A stretch of DNA of 30,890 nucleotides from Candidatus Zixiibacteriota bacterium (GTDB taxonomy: Bacteria > Zixibacteria > MSB-5A5 > RBG-16-43-9). Shown here piece by piece: positions 16,401 through 22,969 of this stretch. The stretch lies in the NCBI GenBank assembly GCA_029858245.1, contig JAOUFL010000003.1, positions 1 to 30,890 on the forward strand, read 5' to 3'. Position 1 is the first letter of the stretch; the number at the start of each line of letters is the position of its first letter. Under the pieces are notes generated by a model. It did no database searches, was not told the DNA's origin, and saw only the letters and a list, made by a program, of their open reading frames with translations. The position numbers and the translations under genes were made by a program.

Positions 16401-17428
16401 TTTTTGTCTCTGATAACTTCCCCCACAATAGCAGAATTTACAATTCCTCTTCTCAGCAGGGAAACCAAGAGTTTTTCTGCTTTATTTTTCGATATGCTGA
16501 TGAGCAATCCTCCGGAGGTCTGGGCATCGCAGAGTACAAGCTTAGCCTCCTCACAGATATCTTTTCCCCAATCAACTTTACCCTCTATAAAATCACGGTT
16601 GTAAATAGTCCCTCCTGGAACGATATTTTGCTCTACTAACTTCCAGGCATAATCCAGAACAGGGATTTTTGATAAATAGACTTTAGCCCCTACACCGGAG
16701 GCCTTGGTCATTTCACACAGATGCCCTAAGAACCCGTAACCGGTAATATCGGTGCAGGCTTTTACCTCAAATTCAAGCATCACCTCTGATGAGATTTTAT
16801 TCAGCTCGCTCATTATTTTCACTGCTTCTTTTACCATCCTTCGAGGAGCTTTATTCTGCTTTATAGCAGTGGTGATTATTCCAATTCCTAAAGGTTTGGT
16901 AAGAATCAAAAAATCCCCGGGTTTTGCTCCCGCATTAGTAACAATCTTTTTTGGATGTATTATCCCGTTTGCTGCAAGCCCATAAATTGGCTCCTGAGTT
17001 TTAAGAGTATGTCCACCTATTATAGGTACTCCAGCTTCCTTGCACTTATCCACACCACCTTTCAGAATTTCCTCTAAATAAGACAGAGGTAAAAGCTTTT
17101 TGGGATAACCCACAATATTCAAAGCTGATATAGGCTTTCCACCCATAGCATAGATATCACTTAAGGCATTAGCAGCTGCTATAGAGCCGAAATCATAAGG
17201 GTCATCCACCACCGGAGGAAAGAAATCCACAGTCTGCACCAGAGCTAAATCCTTACTCAGTTTATAAACTCCAGCATCATCCACGCTGTTATACCCTACC
17301 AGCACACACTTATTTTTTACTTTAGGCAAGTGACGCAGAACCTGCGTCAGGTCCTGGGGACTACACTTTGCTGCTCACCCAAAGCTTGAGGCAAGTGTAG
17401 TCAGCCTAATTTTTTGTTTTGTCTCCAT
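16376..17428 (-). CDS. selD: Selenide, water dikinase SelD, itself a selenoprotein (in-frame UGA)
   Basis: Makes selenophosphate from selenide and ATP, the selenium donor for SelA. An uninterrupted frame begins only near 17329 and would lack the catalytic N-terminus. Reading on from ATG 17428 gives 'METKQKIRLTTLASSFG', then UGA (17375-17377), then 'AAKCSPQDLTQVLRHLP', joining the body in frame. The total is 350 residues, the normal SelD size. The UGA lies at the catalytic Cys/Sec position and the conserved Lys follows three residues later (Sec18, Lys21; compare Cys17/Lys20 in E. coli). The body shows 'DDAGVYKLSKDLALVQTVDF', 'GGKPISALNIVGYP', 'GGHTLKTQEPI' and 'DITGYGFLGH'. A SECIS hairpin follows the UGA. 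Annotation pipelines would truncate this gene. It overlaps selA. Confidence 0.94.
17331..17349 (-). promoter_or_regulatory. Bacterial SECIS hairpin of selD
   Basis: In the mRNA an 8-bp stem UGACGCAG/CUGCGUCA closes a GUU loop, inside the coding sequence. The loop G is 33 nt after the UGA, within the 16-37 nt window described for bacterial SECIS, and is the first loop base as required. The GCAGGU...CUGC top closely resembles the E. coli fdhF SECIS apex. Confidence 0.85.
17359..17402 (-). promoter_or_regulatory. 10-bp stem enclosing the selD UGA codon
   Basis: Perfect arms GACTACACTT and AAGTGTAGTC (minus-strand sense) separated by 24 nt that contain the UGA. It does not overlap the SECIS hairpin, so both can form together. 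It may slow the ribosome or hide the UGA; the role is inference. Confidence 0.65.
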
Positions 17429-17448
17429 AGCTCTTTATATCTTACATC

Positions 17449-17581
17449 CCCTCTTCCCTTGTGGGAGAGGGTTAGGTTGAAAATCCCGCCATAGGCGGGA
17501 GAGAGGGGTCACCCTCCCTTTATCCCTCCCATCAAGGGAGGGAAAATCTACAGATGTCGGGCAAGGTGCCCGAACTTCTGT
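17449..17581. repeat. Cluster of four different palindromes between selC and selD
   Basis: H1: CCCTCTTCCC (17449) with GGGAGAGGG (17463), one bulge. H2: TCCCGCC-ATA-GGCGGGA (17484-17500), the same core as at 2884. H3: CCCTCCCTT (17512-17520) with AAGGGAGGG (17534-17542). H4: TCGGGCA-AGG-TGCCCGA (17557-17573), with outer ACAGA/TCTGT. There is no coding frame. With R5 they fill the selC-selD spacer, and any selC-selD read-through transcript would carry them. Confidence 0.7.
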
Positions 17582-17623
17582 GCTTACCATCCCGTCAAAG
17601 GCAGGACTGACCTGGCAAGTTTC

Positions 17624-17647
17624 CCGTCGAGTCAGGGGACTCGACGG
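17624..17647. repeat. REP-like palindrome R5
   Basis: Perfect 10-bp arms CCGTCGAGTC and GACTCGACGG around AGGG. On the minus strand the loop reads CCCCTG, as in R1 and R3. It lies 16 kb from the RAYT gene, which shows the family is dispersed. Confidence 0.75.
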
Positions 17648-17671
17648 TCAAGAAAAAGTTCTTTCTAAATT

Positions 17672-17767
17672 TGGCGGAAGGGGTGGGAATCGAACCCACC
17701 ATCCCAATTTTTGGTCGGGAACAACGGATTTGAAGTCCGCGAGGACCACCAGATCCCATCCTCTTCC
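17672..17767 (-). tRNA. selC: tRNA-Sec (anticodon UCA), SelC
   Basis: A 96-nt tRNA with encoded CCA. The anticodon loop CUUCAAA holds UCA between a CGGA/UCCG stem. The D arm has the tRNA-Sec hallmark: about 6 bp (GGGATC/GGTCCT, with wobbles) and a 4-nt loop TGGT. A long variable arm with CCAA/TTGG and a T loop TTCGATT are present. The acceptor pairs GGAAGAGG with CCCCTTCC, with one A-C mismatch at pair 6. Only 12 nt lie between the T loop and the discriminator G, so the acceptor/T helix is 12 bp (8+4 or 7+5), not the 13 (8+5) of E. coli. It has its own promoter just upstream. Confidence 0.95.
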
Positions 17768-17778
17768 ATCCTGGGATC

Positions 17779-17807
17779 AATATAAAATTGTAAAAATTAA
17801 TTTGCAA
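17779..17807 (-). promoter_or_regulatory. Sigma-70-like promoter of selC
   Basis: Minus-strand TTGCAA (17807-17802), 17-bp spacer, TATATT (17784-17779), ending 11 bp before the first tRNA base. Position and spacing are right for a tRNA promoter. Confidence 0.65.
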
Positions 17808-17854
17808 GAAAATTATATCCCTACAATCCGTAAGGCTAAAACCTTGCCCTATAT

Positions 17855-17889
17855 CCTTTGAACTTTTGAACCTTTGAGCTTTTGAGCTG
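17855..17889. repeat. 8-bp tandem array downstream of bshB1
   Basis: CCTTTGAA, CTTTTGAA, CCTTTGAG, CTTTTGAG, CTG: four 8-bp units, or a 16-bp unit twice. It lies in the 3' untranslated region, a few bases past the bshB1 stop. Confidence 0.65.
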
Positions 17890-17895
17890 TTTTTA

Positions 17896-18609
17896 TTATA
17901 TCGACCTCGGTTTAAGCATCATCGGGTCTTCGACTGCCATAAGCTCCTTGGTAATAAAAGCCTCTCCGTATTTTACCCCGATCATTACCCCGTAGTTAAC
18001 TGCTTTAATCCTCATAAAATCGAAAACATCCAGCCCTGGAACAAAAACATCTTTACGCTGTCTCATATCCCTGAACTGGGAATGGTAGCACTTAACCGCT
18101 TCAATTTTTTTTTCGAACTGTTTCGTAACATCCACGATAAAAGAATGTTCCATCCTCTCCCTGAAAGAAGTTGAGTAGATAATCTTATAAGGACGATGAG
18201 GCTCACCCGGGACTTTTAGTTTCGCTAAGCCCGAAAGATAACAGGCATCATATCCTAATCTGGAGCAGTTAGCGTGGTCTGGATGTCTTTGTTCCCAGTA
18301 GGGAAGGATAACTAAGTGAGGTTTATATTTTCTTAAAATCTTCACTAACTTCAGCTTGTTTTCCCAGGTTGTTTCGACTTTGGAATCTGGAATTTTCAAA
18401 TTTTCTCTGACCTGTATTCCCATCAATTTTGCCGCACATTTAGCTTCGATCCCTCTTTGCCTGGCAGAGCCTCTGGTTCCCATCTCCCCTTGAGTTAAAT
18501 CTACAATTCCCACTTTATATCCTGAGTCAGCTAATTTAATCAGGGTTCCTCCACAGGTAATCTCCGCATCATCACGGTGAGCAAAAATCGCCAGTACATC
18601 CAGCTTCAC
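17896..18609 (-). CDS. bshB1: Bacillithiol biosynthesis deacetylase BshB1
   Basis: Zn-dependent LmbE/PIG-L deacetylase that removes the acetyl group from GlcNAc-malate, the second step of bacillithiol synthesis. About 237 residues. It shows the metal motif as 'AHRDDAEITCGGTL'; the family usually reads AHPDDAE, so Pro is replaced by Arg next to the Zn ligands. The BshB1 signatures 'LTQGEMGTRGSARQRGIEA' and 'LPYWEQRHPDHANCS' are also present. I chose GTG 18609: GGAGG lies 5-6 nt upstream and the protein then begins 'KLDVLAIFAH', the family start; the longer frame to 18660 adds residues overlapping the upstream repeat. It is the last gene of the nth-cupin-bshC-bshA-bshB1 operon. Confidence 0.92.
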   Translation of the reverse strand: MKLDVLAIFAHRDDAEITCGGTLIKLADSGYKVGIVDLTQGEMGTRGSARQRGIEAKCAAKLMGIQVRENLKIPDSKVETTWENKLKLVKILRKYKPHLVILPYWEQRHPDHANCSRLGYDACYLSGLAKLKVPGEPHRPYKIIYSTSFRERMEHSFIVDVTKQFEKKIEAVKCYHSQFRDMRQRKDVFVPGLDVFDFMRIKAVNYGVMIGVKYGEAFITKELMAVEDPMMLKPRSI

Positions 18610-18673
18610 ACCTTCCTCCTTTCTTCGAGAAGATAGTAGGTGAACGGATAAAGGTTTCAAATTTTCCTTACTA

Positions 18674-18703
18674 CCTATTACCTATTACCTACCACCTATC
18701 ACC
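18674..18703. repeat. 7-bp tandem array overlapping the bshA stop codon
   Basis: CCTATTA, CCTATTA, CCTACCA, CCTATCA, CC. The bshA stop (18685-18687) lies inside, and the array encodes the C-terminal 'IGGR'. It uses the same unit as the selB-end array at 13034. Confidence 0.8.
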
Positions 18704-19809
18704 TTTTCATAATATTCCTCGTAAAGCGGAACAATCAATCTGGAATCAAATCTCTCCACTGCCTTTTTTCTGCAGTTTTCTTTGAAATTTCTTAATCGGT
18801 TTTCACTGGAAAGAAGTTCAATACCCTTTTCAGCCATAGACCGCACATCTCCTAAGGGAAGTAAATATCCATCAATCCCGTCACTTACCACCTCTGGCAA
18901 TCCACCTACATTAGTGGCGATTACTGGCAAACCACAGCTCATTGCCTCCAGGGCTACCAGACCAAAGCTTTCCTGTTCGCTGGGCAGAAGAAAAAGGTCT
19001 GCTAAGGGCAATAGATTTTCCACATAATCCTGTCCACCCAGAGAAATAACCCTGTCTTCAATTTCAAGCTCTTTTGACAACAACAGGACTTTACTCAAAT
19101 CAGGGCCATCTCCAATTAAAATCAGTTTTGAGGGAATTTCCTCATTAATCAGTTTAAATATCTTTATCACATCCTCCGTTCTTTTCACCGGGCGAAAATT
19201 GGAGATGTGCATAAGTATCTTTTCCTCATCCCTGGCAAACTGTTTCCTTTGTCTTTTATCCATGGAAGGTTTGAATCTCTCTGTATCAACAAAATTCGGA
19301 ATCATCTCAATATCTTTATTCAGGTTAAATTCAGACAGGGTGATTTTTTTCAAAAATTCAGAAACAGCGGTAATCCCATCGCTTTCCTCTATGCTGAATT
19401 GTGTAATTCCGTAAAAAGATTTATCCATACCCACCAGAGTTATATCTGTTCCGTGCAGGGTGGTAACCACCTTGGGACTCTCCTTTTTTAGAATGCTTCT
19501 GGCTAAAAAAGCAGCAGTAGCATGGGGGATGGCATAATGTACGTGCAGTAAGTCTACATGCCATTGTTTGGAGATTTCAGCCATTCTGCAAGCCAGACTC
19601 ATTGTATAGGGAGGGAATCTGAAAAGAGGATAATTGGAAACCTCCACCTCGTGATAATAAATATTTTCTATAAATCTCTGTAATCTGAAAGGAGGTGAAT
19701 AGGTGATAAAATGAATCTGATGACCCCTTTTAGCCAGTTCTATACCCAGTTCTGTGGCGACTACACCGCTTCCTCCTGCCACTGGATAACAGGTGATTCC
19801 TATGTGCAT
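18685..19809 (-). CDS. bshA: N-acetyl-alpha-D-glucosaminyl L-malate synthase BshA
   Basis: GT-B retaining glycosyltransferase that joins GlcNAc from UDP-GlcNAc to L-malate, the first step of bacillithiol synthesis. 374 residues, the expected length. The N-terminal domain opens 'MHIGITCYPVAGGSGVVATE' and has 'HVHYAIPHATAA' and 'TTLHGTDITLVG', all typical of BshA. The C-terminal domain has 'FRPVKRTEDVI', 'LIGDGPD' and the donor-binding 'EQESFGLVALEAMSCGLPV'. The ATG lies 5 nt after the bshC stop; GAGGTGA overlaps the end of bshC, so the two are translationally coupled. The last residues come from a heptamer array. Confidence 0.95.
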   Translation of the reverse strand: MHIGITCYPVAGGSGVVATELGIELAKRGHQIHFITYSPPFRLQRFIENIYYHEVEVSNYPLFRFPPYTMSLACRMAEISKQWHVDLLHVHYAIPHATAAFLARSILKKESPKVVTTLHGTDITLVGMDKSFYGITQFSIEESDGITAVSEFLKKITLSEFNLNKDIEMIPNFVDTERFKPSMDKRQRKQFARDEEKILMHISNFRPVKRTEDVIKIFKLINEEIPSKLILIGDGPDLSKVLLLSKELEIEDRVISLGGQDYVENLLPLADLFLLPSEQESFGLVALEAMSCGLPVIATNVGGLPEVVSDGIDGYLLPLGDVRSMAEKGIELLSSENRLRNFKENCRKKAVERFDSRLIVPLYEEYYEKVIGGR

Positions 19810-19814
19810 ATATT

Positions 19815-21440
19815 CTACTTCACCTCAATTAGTTGATGGTCGATTTTTTCCACATCCACTTTGTCATACAGTAAATCTATAAACTCAAATCCATATTTTA
19901 TTAAAAATGGCAAAATATTCAAAACCCTCTCCTGCAGTTTATTTTGCGGGAACAGGTTATTCTTAACTTTGTAAATCTGCTCTTTCAGAATCTGATTCTT
20001 TTGCCTGTGAGTCTGAAAAAGTTTTTCTCCTAACTTTTTTAATTCATAATCGATCTTCTTTCTGGTGTTCTCCAGATCAGTGTTTAAAGTTAGCTCTGAC
20101 GAGAGAAGCTCTTTCTTTAAATCATCTAATACCTCTCTTACCTTTTCCCTTTTATTCTCTAATATCTTCTCCATAGGGTCTGGGAATTTCTCTTTTAATA
20201 CGGAATTTATCAGAATTTCTGGCTCCTGAAATAAAGCTGTAAAATCAAGTGAATATTTTTGAAGAACCTGTTTAATTTTATTCTCTACTAAACTTAAGCT
20301 GGATCGCGGATAGACCAGGGGCATCGGTATATCGAAAAATAAGAACACGGATTTCAACTGGGCATAATAGCTGATTTCTCCGGGACCGCCGATATAAACC
20401 GCATTGGGAAAAAGATGACTTCTCAAAAGCGGTAAGAGTAAAACATTCGGACTTAACTTTTCGGGTTTATTTTCAATTATCTTTTTGAATTCAACCGGAG
20501 TTACCTCTTTTTTTATACCTTCTGCTTCTATCAAGCCACCATTCCATCTCAATGGAATTCTTCTTCCTTCTGCTTCCAGAAACAGATTTATAGTATCCTT
20601 GGCCTTAATCACCTGCCGGTGATACCCCAGGGATTCCAGTTGTTCACCAGCTTCCATAACCAGTTTCATTGAAACGCCTGGATTTTCAATTTCTTTTGCG
20701 AAAAATTCCTTAGCCAGTTCCTTAAGTTCCTTATCCGACGGATCAACCATCACCAGACCGTATTTACCCAATAGATCTGCTAACCATCCGGCAAACGAAT
20801 TAGAAATCGTTTCCCCTTTGAAATAATATTGCTCAAGCTTATGAACGATTTTATTCTTGAACTCGGTAGGGTGAAAAGAGGAGTTAAGCTCATCTATACA
20901 TAATCTTAAACTGTCATCAAATTCAACCGAATAGATTGGCTCGTTATCGGGAATCTTTCGGGGAGAGTATTTTATCTCTTTTATTTTATTCTCTTTATCC
21001 ACAAAATGAGCTGACCTGATCTCTTCGAAATCATGGTCTTCGGTGTCAAGCCAGAAAATAGGGACAAACTGTCTTGAGAACCTGTACGACAGAATTTTAG
21101 CTAATTTAAGAGTGGTAATTGCCTTGTAAATCGTATAAAGAGGGCCTCCGAAAAGTCCAGCCTGCTGACCGGTGAAAATCACCACCGAGTCTTCTTTGGG
21201 CAAAAGCTCGATATTTTCAAGAACCTCTCTGGTTGATCCAAAGCGCTTATTCTGTCTTAACAGTATGGAAGATAATCTTCCCCTCTGGTAATTCCTGCTC
21301 TTTATAGCTTTGAAAAGCCTTAGATAGTTCTTATCCTTACGAAAATCCCCGGCATAGAATTTCTCCACTTTTTGAAAATCATATAAGAAATCAGAGAAAA
21401 GCTTGGTTGTCCCAGGTATTTTCCTGAAATCGATGTGCAT
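19815..21440 (-). CDS. bshC: Bacillithiol biosynthesis cysteine-adding enzyme BshC
   Basis: Putative ligase adding cysteine to GlcN-malate, the last step of bacillithiol synthesis. 541 residues, the normal size. It has the BshC N-terminal signature 'VVIFTGQQAGLFGGPLYTIYKAITTL', given here in parts as 'TGQQAGLFGGPLYT' and 'IYKAITTLKLA', plus 'FWLDTEDHDFEEI', 'GPGEISYYAQLK' and 'PLVYPRSSLSLV', and a C-terminal coiled coil (about 400-490). The start ATG has TAGGAG close upstream, overlapping the end of the cupin gene (6-nt gap). With bshA and bshB1 directly downstream, the pathway is complete in one operon. Confidence 0.95.
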   Translation of the reverse strand: MHIDFRKIPGTTKLFSDFLYDFQKVEKFYAGDFRKDKNYLRLFKAIKSRNYQRGRLSSILLRQNKRFGSTREVLENIELLPKEDSVVIFTGQQAGLFGGPLYTIYKAITTLKLAKILSYRFSRQFVPIFWLDTEDHDFEEIRSAHFVDKENKIKEIKYSPRKIPDNEPIYSVEFDDSLRLCIDELNSSFHPTEFKNKIVHKLEQYYFKGETISNSFAGWLADLLGKYGLVMVDPSDKELKELAKEFFAKEIENPGVSMKLVMEAGEQLESLGYHRQVIKAKDTINLFLEAEGRRIPLRWNGGLIEAEGIKKEVTPVEFKKIIENKPEKLSPNVLLLPLLRSHLFPNAVYIGGPGEISYYAQLKSVFLFFDIPMPLVYPRSSLSLVENKIKQVLQKYSLDFTALFQEPEILINSVLKEKFPDPMEKILENKREKVREVLDDLKKELLSSELTLNTDLENTRKKIDYELKKLGEKLFQTHRQKNQILKEQIYKVKNNLFPQNKLQERVLNILPFLIKYGFEFIDLLYDKVDVEKIDHQLIEVK

Positions 21441-21446
21441 AAACTC

Positions 21447-21767
21447 CTATTCGGTAAACTGACTTTCCATGCCGCATCTTTCAAACAGCATTACCAGAGA
21501 TTTATGCCTTGAGCTGGTCCTGTGCTCCTCTCCCTTTTTTACTAAAATACCCTCCCCTTTACTTAAACTCACTTTTTCTTTTTCCAGTTCTAACACGATC
21601 TTGCCATCCAGGATGTAGAAAAATTCATCATAGGGATGTTTATGTTTCTTGTATTCACCCTTGATTATTCCCACCAGAATATTACTGCTTCCCACCTTGC
21701 AAACGGGCAGCGGTTTAAAAGGAACCTTTATTTTCTTTCCCTCTTTTAATAGATTGACTTTTGGCAT
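21447..21767 (-). CDS. Small cupin-domain protein
   Basis: A 106-residue single-domain cupin. Motif 1 is visible as 'KHKHPYDEFFYILDG' (His pair and Glu ligands) and motif 2 as 'LVKKGEEHRT'. The function is unknown; such small cupins bind a metal and may be dioxygenases, isomerases or sensors. It sits 11 bp after nth and 6 bp before bshC in one operon, which suggests, but does not prove, a link with thiol metabolism. Confidence 0.85.
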   Translation of the reverse strand: MPKVNLLKEGKKIKVPFKPLPVCKVGSSNILVGIIKGEYKKHKHPYDEFFYILDGKIVLELEKEKVSLSKGEGILVKKGEEHRTSSRHKSLVMLFERCGMESQFTE

Positions 21768-21778
21768 CTCGTCTCCTT

Positions 21779-22459
21779 TCAGATATATTTAAATTTATCT
21801 TTAAATTTACAGTTTTTTTTAAAAACGCATTCACTGCACAATGGTGCTCTGGCTTTACAGATTTTTCTCCCGTGCTCTATCAGATTAAGATGAAAAGCAT
21901 AAATCAGGTTTTCGGGAATTACTTTCTGCAGAATCAGGTGTGCTTTCTTTGAATCCGTTTTTACGGGAATCAGCCCGATTCTTCTGCTTACTCTTAAAAT
22001 ATGGGTATCAACCGGAAAAACCGGACGACCCAGGGAAAAAAGGAGCACGCAGGCAATAGTTTTATCCCCAACTCCCTTGAACCTGCTTAAATATCTTTTT
22101 ACCCTTTCGGTATCCCATTTTTCAAGAAAGGACAGAGTCAGCTTTCCTCTCTCTTTATAAATCTGATTCAGAATATTCTTTATCCTCCCTGCTTTTACCT
22201 TTTCCAGGCCTCCTATTTTAATACCCCGTACTATTTTCCCCGGAGGAGCGCTTCTGAGTATCTCCCAGCTTTTAAAACTATGCTTTAAATTTCTGAAAGC
22301 CCGGTGACTGTTGTAATCCGACGTGTTCTGGGAAAGAATAGTAGAGATCAGCTCTGATAAAGGGTCAAATGAGGGTTTAAGTATTTTTCTTCCATATTCT
22401 TTCTCCAGCAAACTGAATAATGTTTTTATGTACTTTGAATTTACCTTTGCTTTCAGCAT
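21779..22459 (-). CDS. nth: Endonuclease III-like DNA glycosylase
   Basis: HhH-GPD base-excision repair glycosylase/AP lyase. 226 residues. The helix-hairpin-helix reads 'FKGVGDKTIACVLL' with the catalytic Lys (about 133). 'FPVDTHILRVSRR' holds the catalytic Asp (about 151). The C-terminal [4Fe-4S] cluster ligands are Cys201, 208, 211 and 217 in the standard C-x6-C-x2-C-x5-C spacing. It is the first gene after a perfect consensus promoter and heads the operon that contains the bacillithiol genes. It may act on oxidised pyrimidines; some relatives of this shape prefer other lesions, so the exact substrate is not certain. Confidence 0.9.
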   Translation of the reverse strand: MLKAKVNSKYIKTLFSLLEKEYGRKILKPSFDPLSELISTILSQNTSDYNSHRAFRNLKHSFKSWEILRSAPPGKIVRGIKIGGLEKVKAGRIKNILNQIYKERGKLTLSFLEKWDTERVKRYLSRFKGVGDKTIACVLLFSLGRPVFPVDTHILRVSRRIGLIPVKTDSKKAHLILQKVIPENLIYAFHLNLIEHGRKICKARAPLCSECVFKKNCKFKDKFKYI

Positions 22460-22484
22460 AAAGAGACGCTCTTAACTTCGCTGG

Positions 22485-22513
22485 ATTATATTACATAAAT
22501 ACAGTCTTGTCAA
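22485..22513 (-). promoter_or_regulatory. Perfect consensus sigma-70 promoter of the nth-bsh operon
   Basis: Minus-strand TTGACA (22513-22508), exactly 17 bp, TATAAT (22490-22485). The predicted transcript starts near 22478, about 20 nt before the nth ATG. All 12 consensus bases match. Confidence 0.88.
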
Positions 22514-22583
22514 TTTATTTATTAAGTGTTCATAATTGGCGGGAGTAAGCTTAAATTTCATTTAATCTTAATGCAGCTGATTA

Positions 22584-22616
22584 ATAAAAAAACCTGGTAT
22601 GTTAAAAAACCAGGTT
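22584..22616 (-). terminator. Rho-independent terminator after tatA
   Basis: Minus-strand stem AACCTGGT/ACCAGGTT (22616-22609 and 22598-22591) with a 10-nt loop, followed by a run of seven T (overlapping the end of the stem). It lies about 45 bp past the tatA stop and isolates the nth promoter from tatA. Confidence 0.85.
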
Positions 22617-22659
22617 CTTTGCACCTTGAGTTTTATCCCGTAGAAATATTTGATATTTT

Positions 22660-22860
22660 TCAACCAGCTATCTTTTTCTTATCCTCGGAGTCCTGATCCT
22701 CTTTTTTTATCTCATCCTCGATTTCATGCATCCCCTTTTTAAATTCCTTGACGCTTTTACCCAGTCCTTTTGCGATCTCCGGTATCTTCTTGGCTCCAAA
22801 TAGCAACAAAAGCACTAATAGGATTAACAGAAGCTCCTGAGCTCCAATACCTCCAAGCAT
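22660..22860 (-). CDS. tatA: Twin-arginine translocase subunit TatA/TatE
   Basis: A 66-residue membrane protein of the Tat export system for folded proteins. A single N-terminal membrane helix ('[14 protein letters not shown]', with the conserved Phe-Gly hinge at 21-22) is followed by the amphipathic helix '[20 protein letters not shown]' and a charged tail. An excellent ribosome binding site (AAGGAGGA, 5 nt spacing) precedes the ATG. The gene is monocistronic by its terminator. No tatC or tatB lies nearby, which is common when TatA is encoded apart. Confidence 0.93.
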   Translation of the reverse strand: MLGGIGAQELLLILLVLLLLFGAKKIPEIAKGLGKSVKEFKKGMHEIEDEIKKEDQDSEDKKKIAG

Positions 22861-22969
22861 TATATCCTCCTTAAAAGTAATGAATTCTGGCCTTTATTAA
22901 ATCAATTCAAAATTACCTGTCTTCTATTTTTAATATACGTTATTATACATTAAAACTCAACTAAAATAT

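Noticed and set aside
16376..17329. selD starting at an alternative codon near 17329
   Set aside because: It would lack the catalytic Cys/Sec and Lys of SelD. The upstream frame restores both through an in-frame UGA with a SECIS hairpin.
17580..17861. Open frames on both strands across 17580-17861
   Set aside because: They run through the tRNA-Sec gene, its promoter and a REP palindrome; the translations resemble no protein family.
13034..18703. Tandem heptamer arrays as CRISPR arrays
   Set aside because: Units are only 7-8 bp with no spacers, and no cas genes are present.
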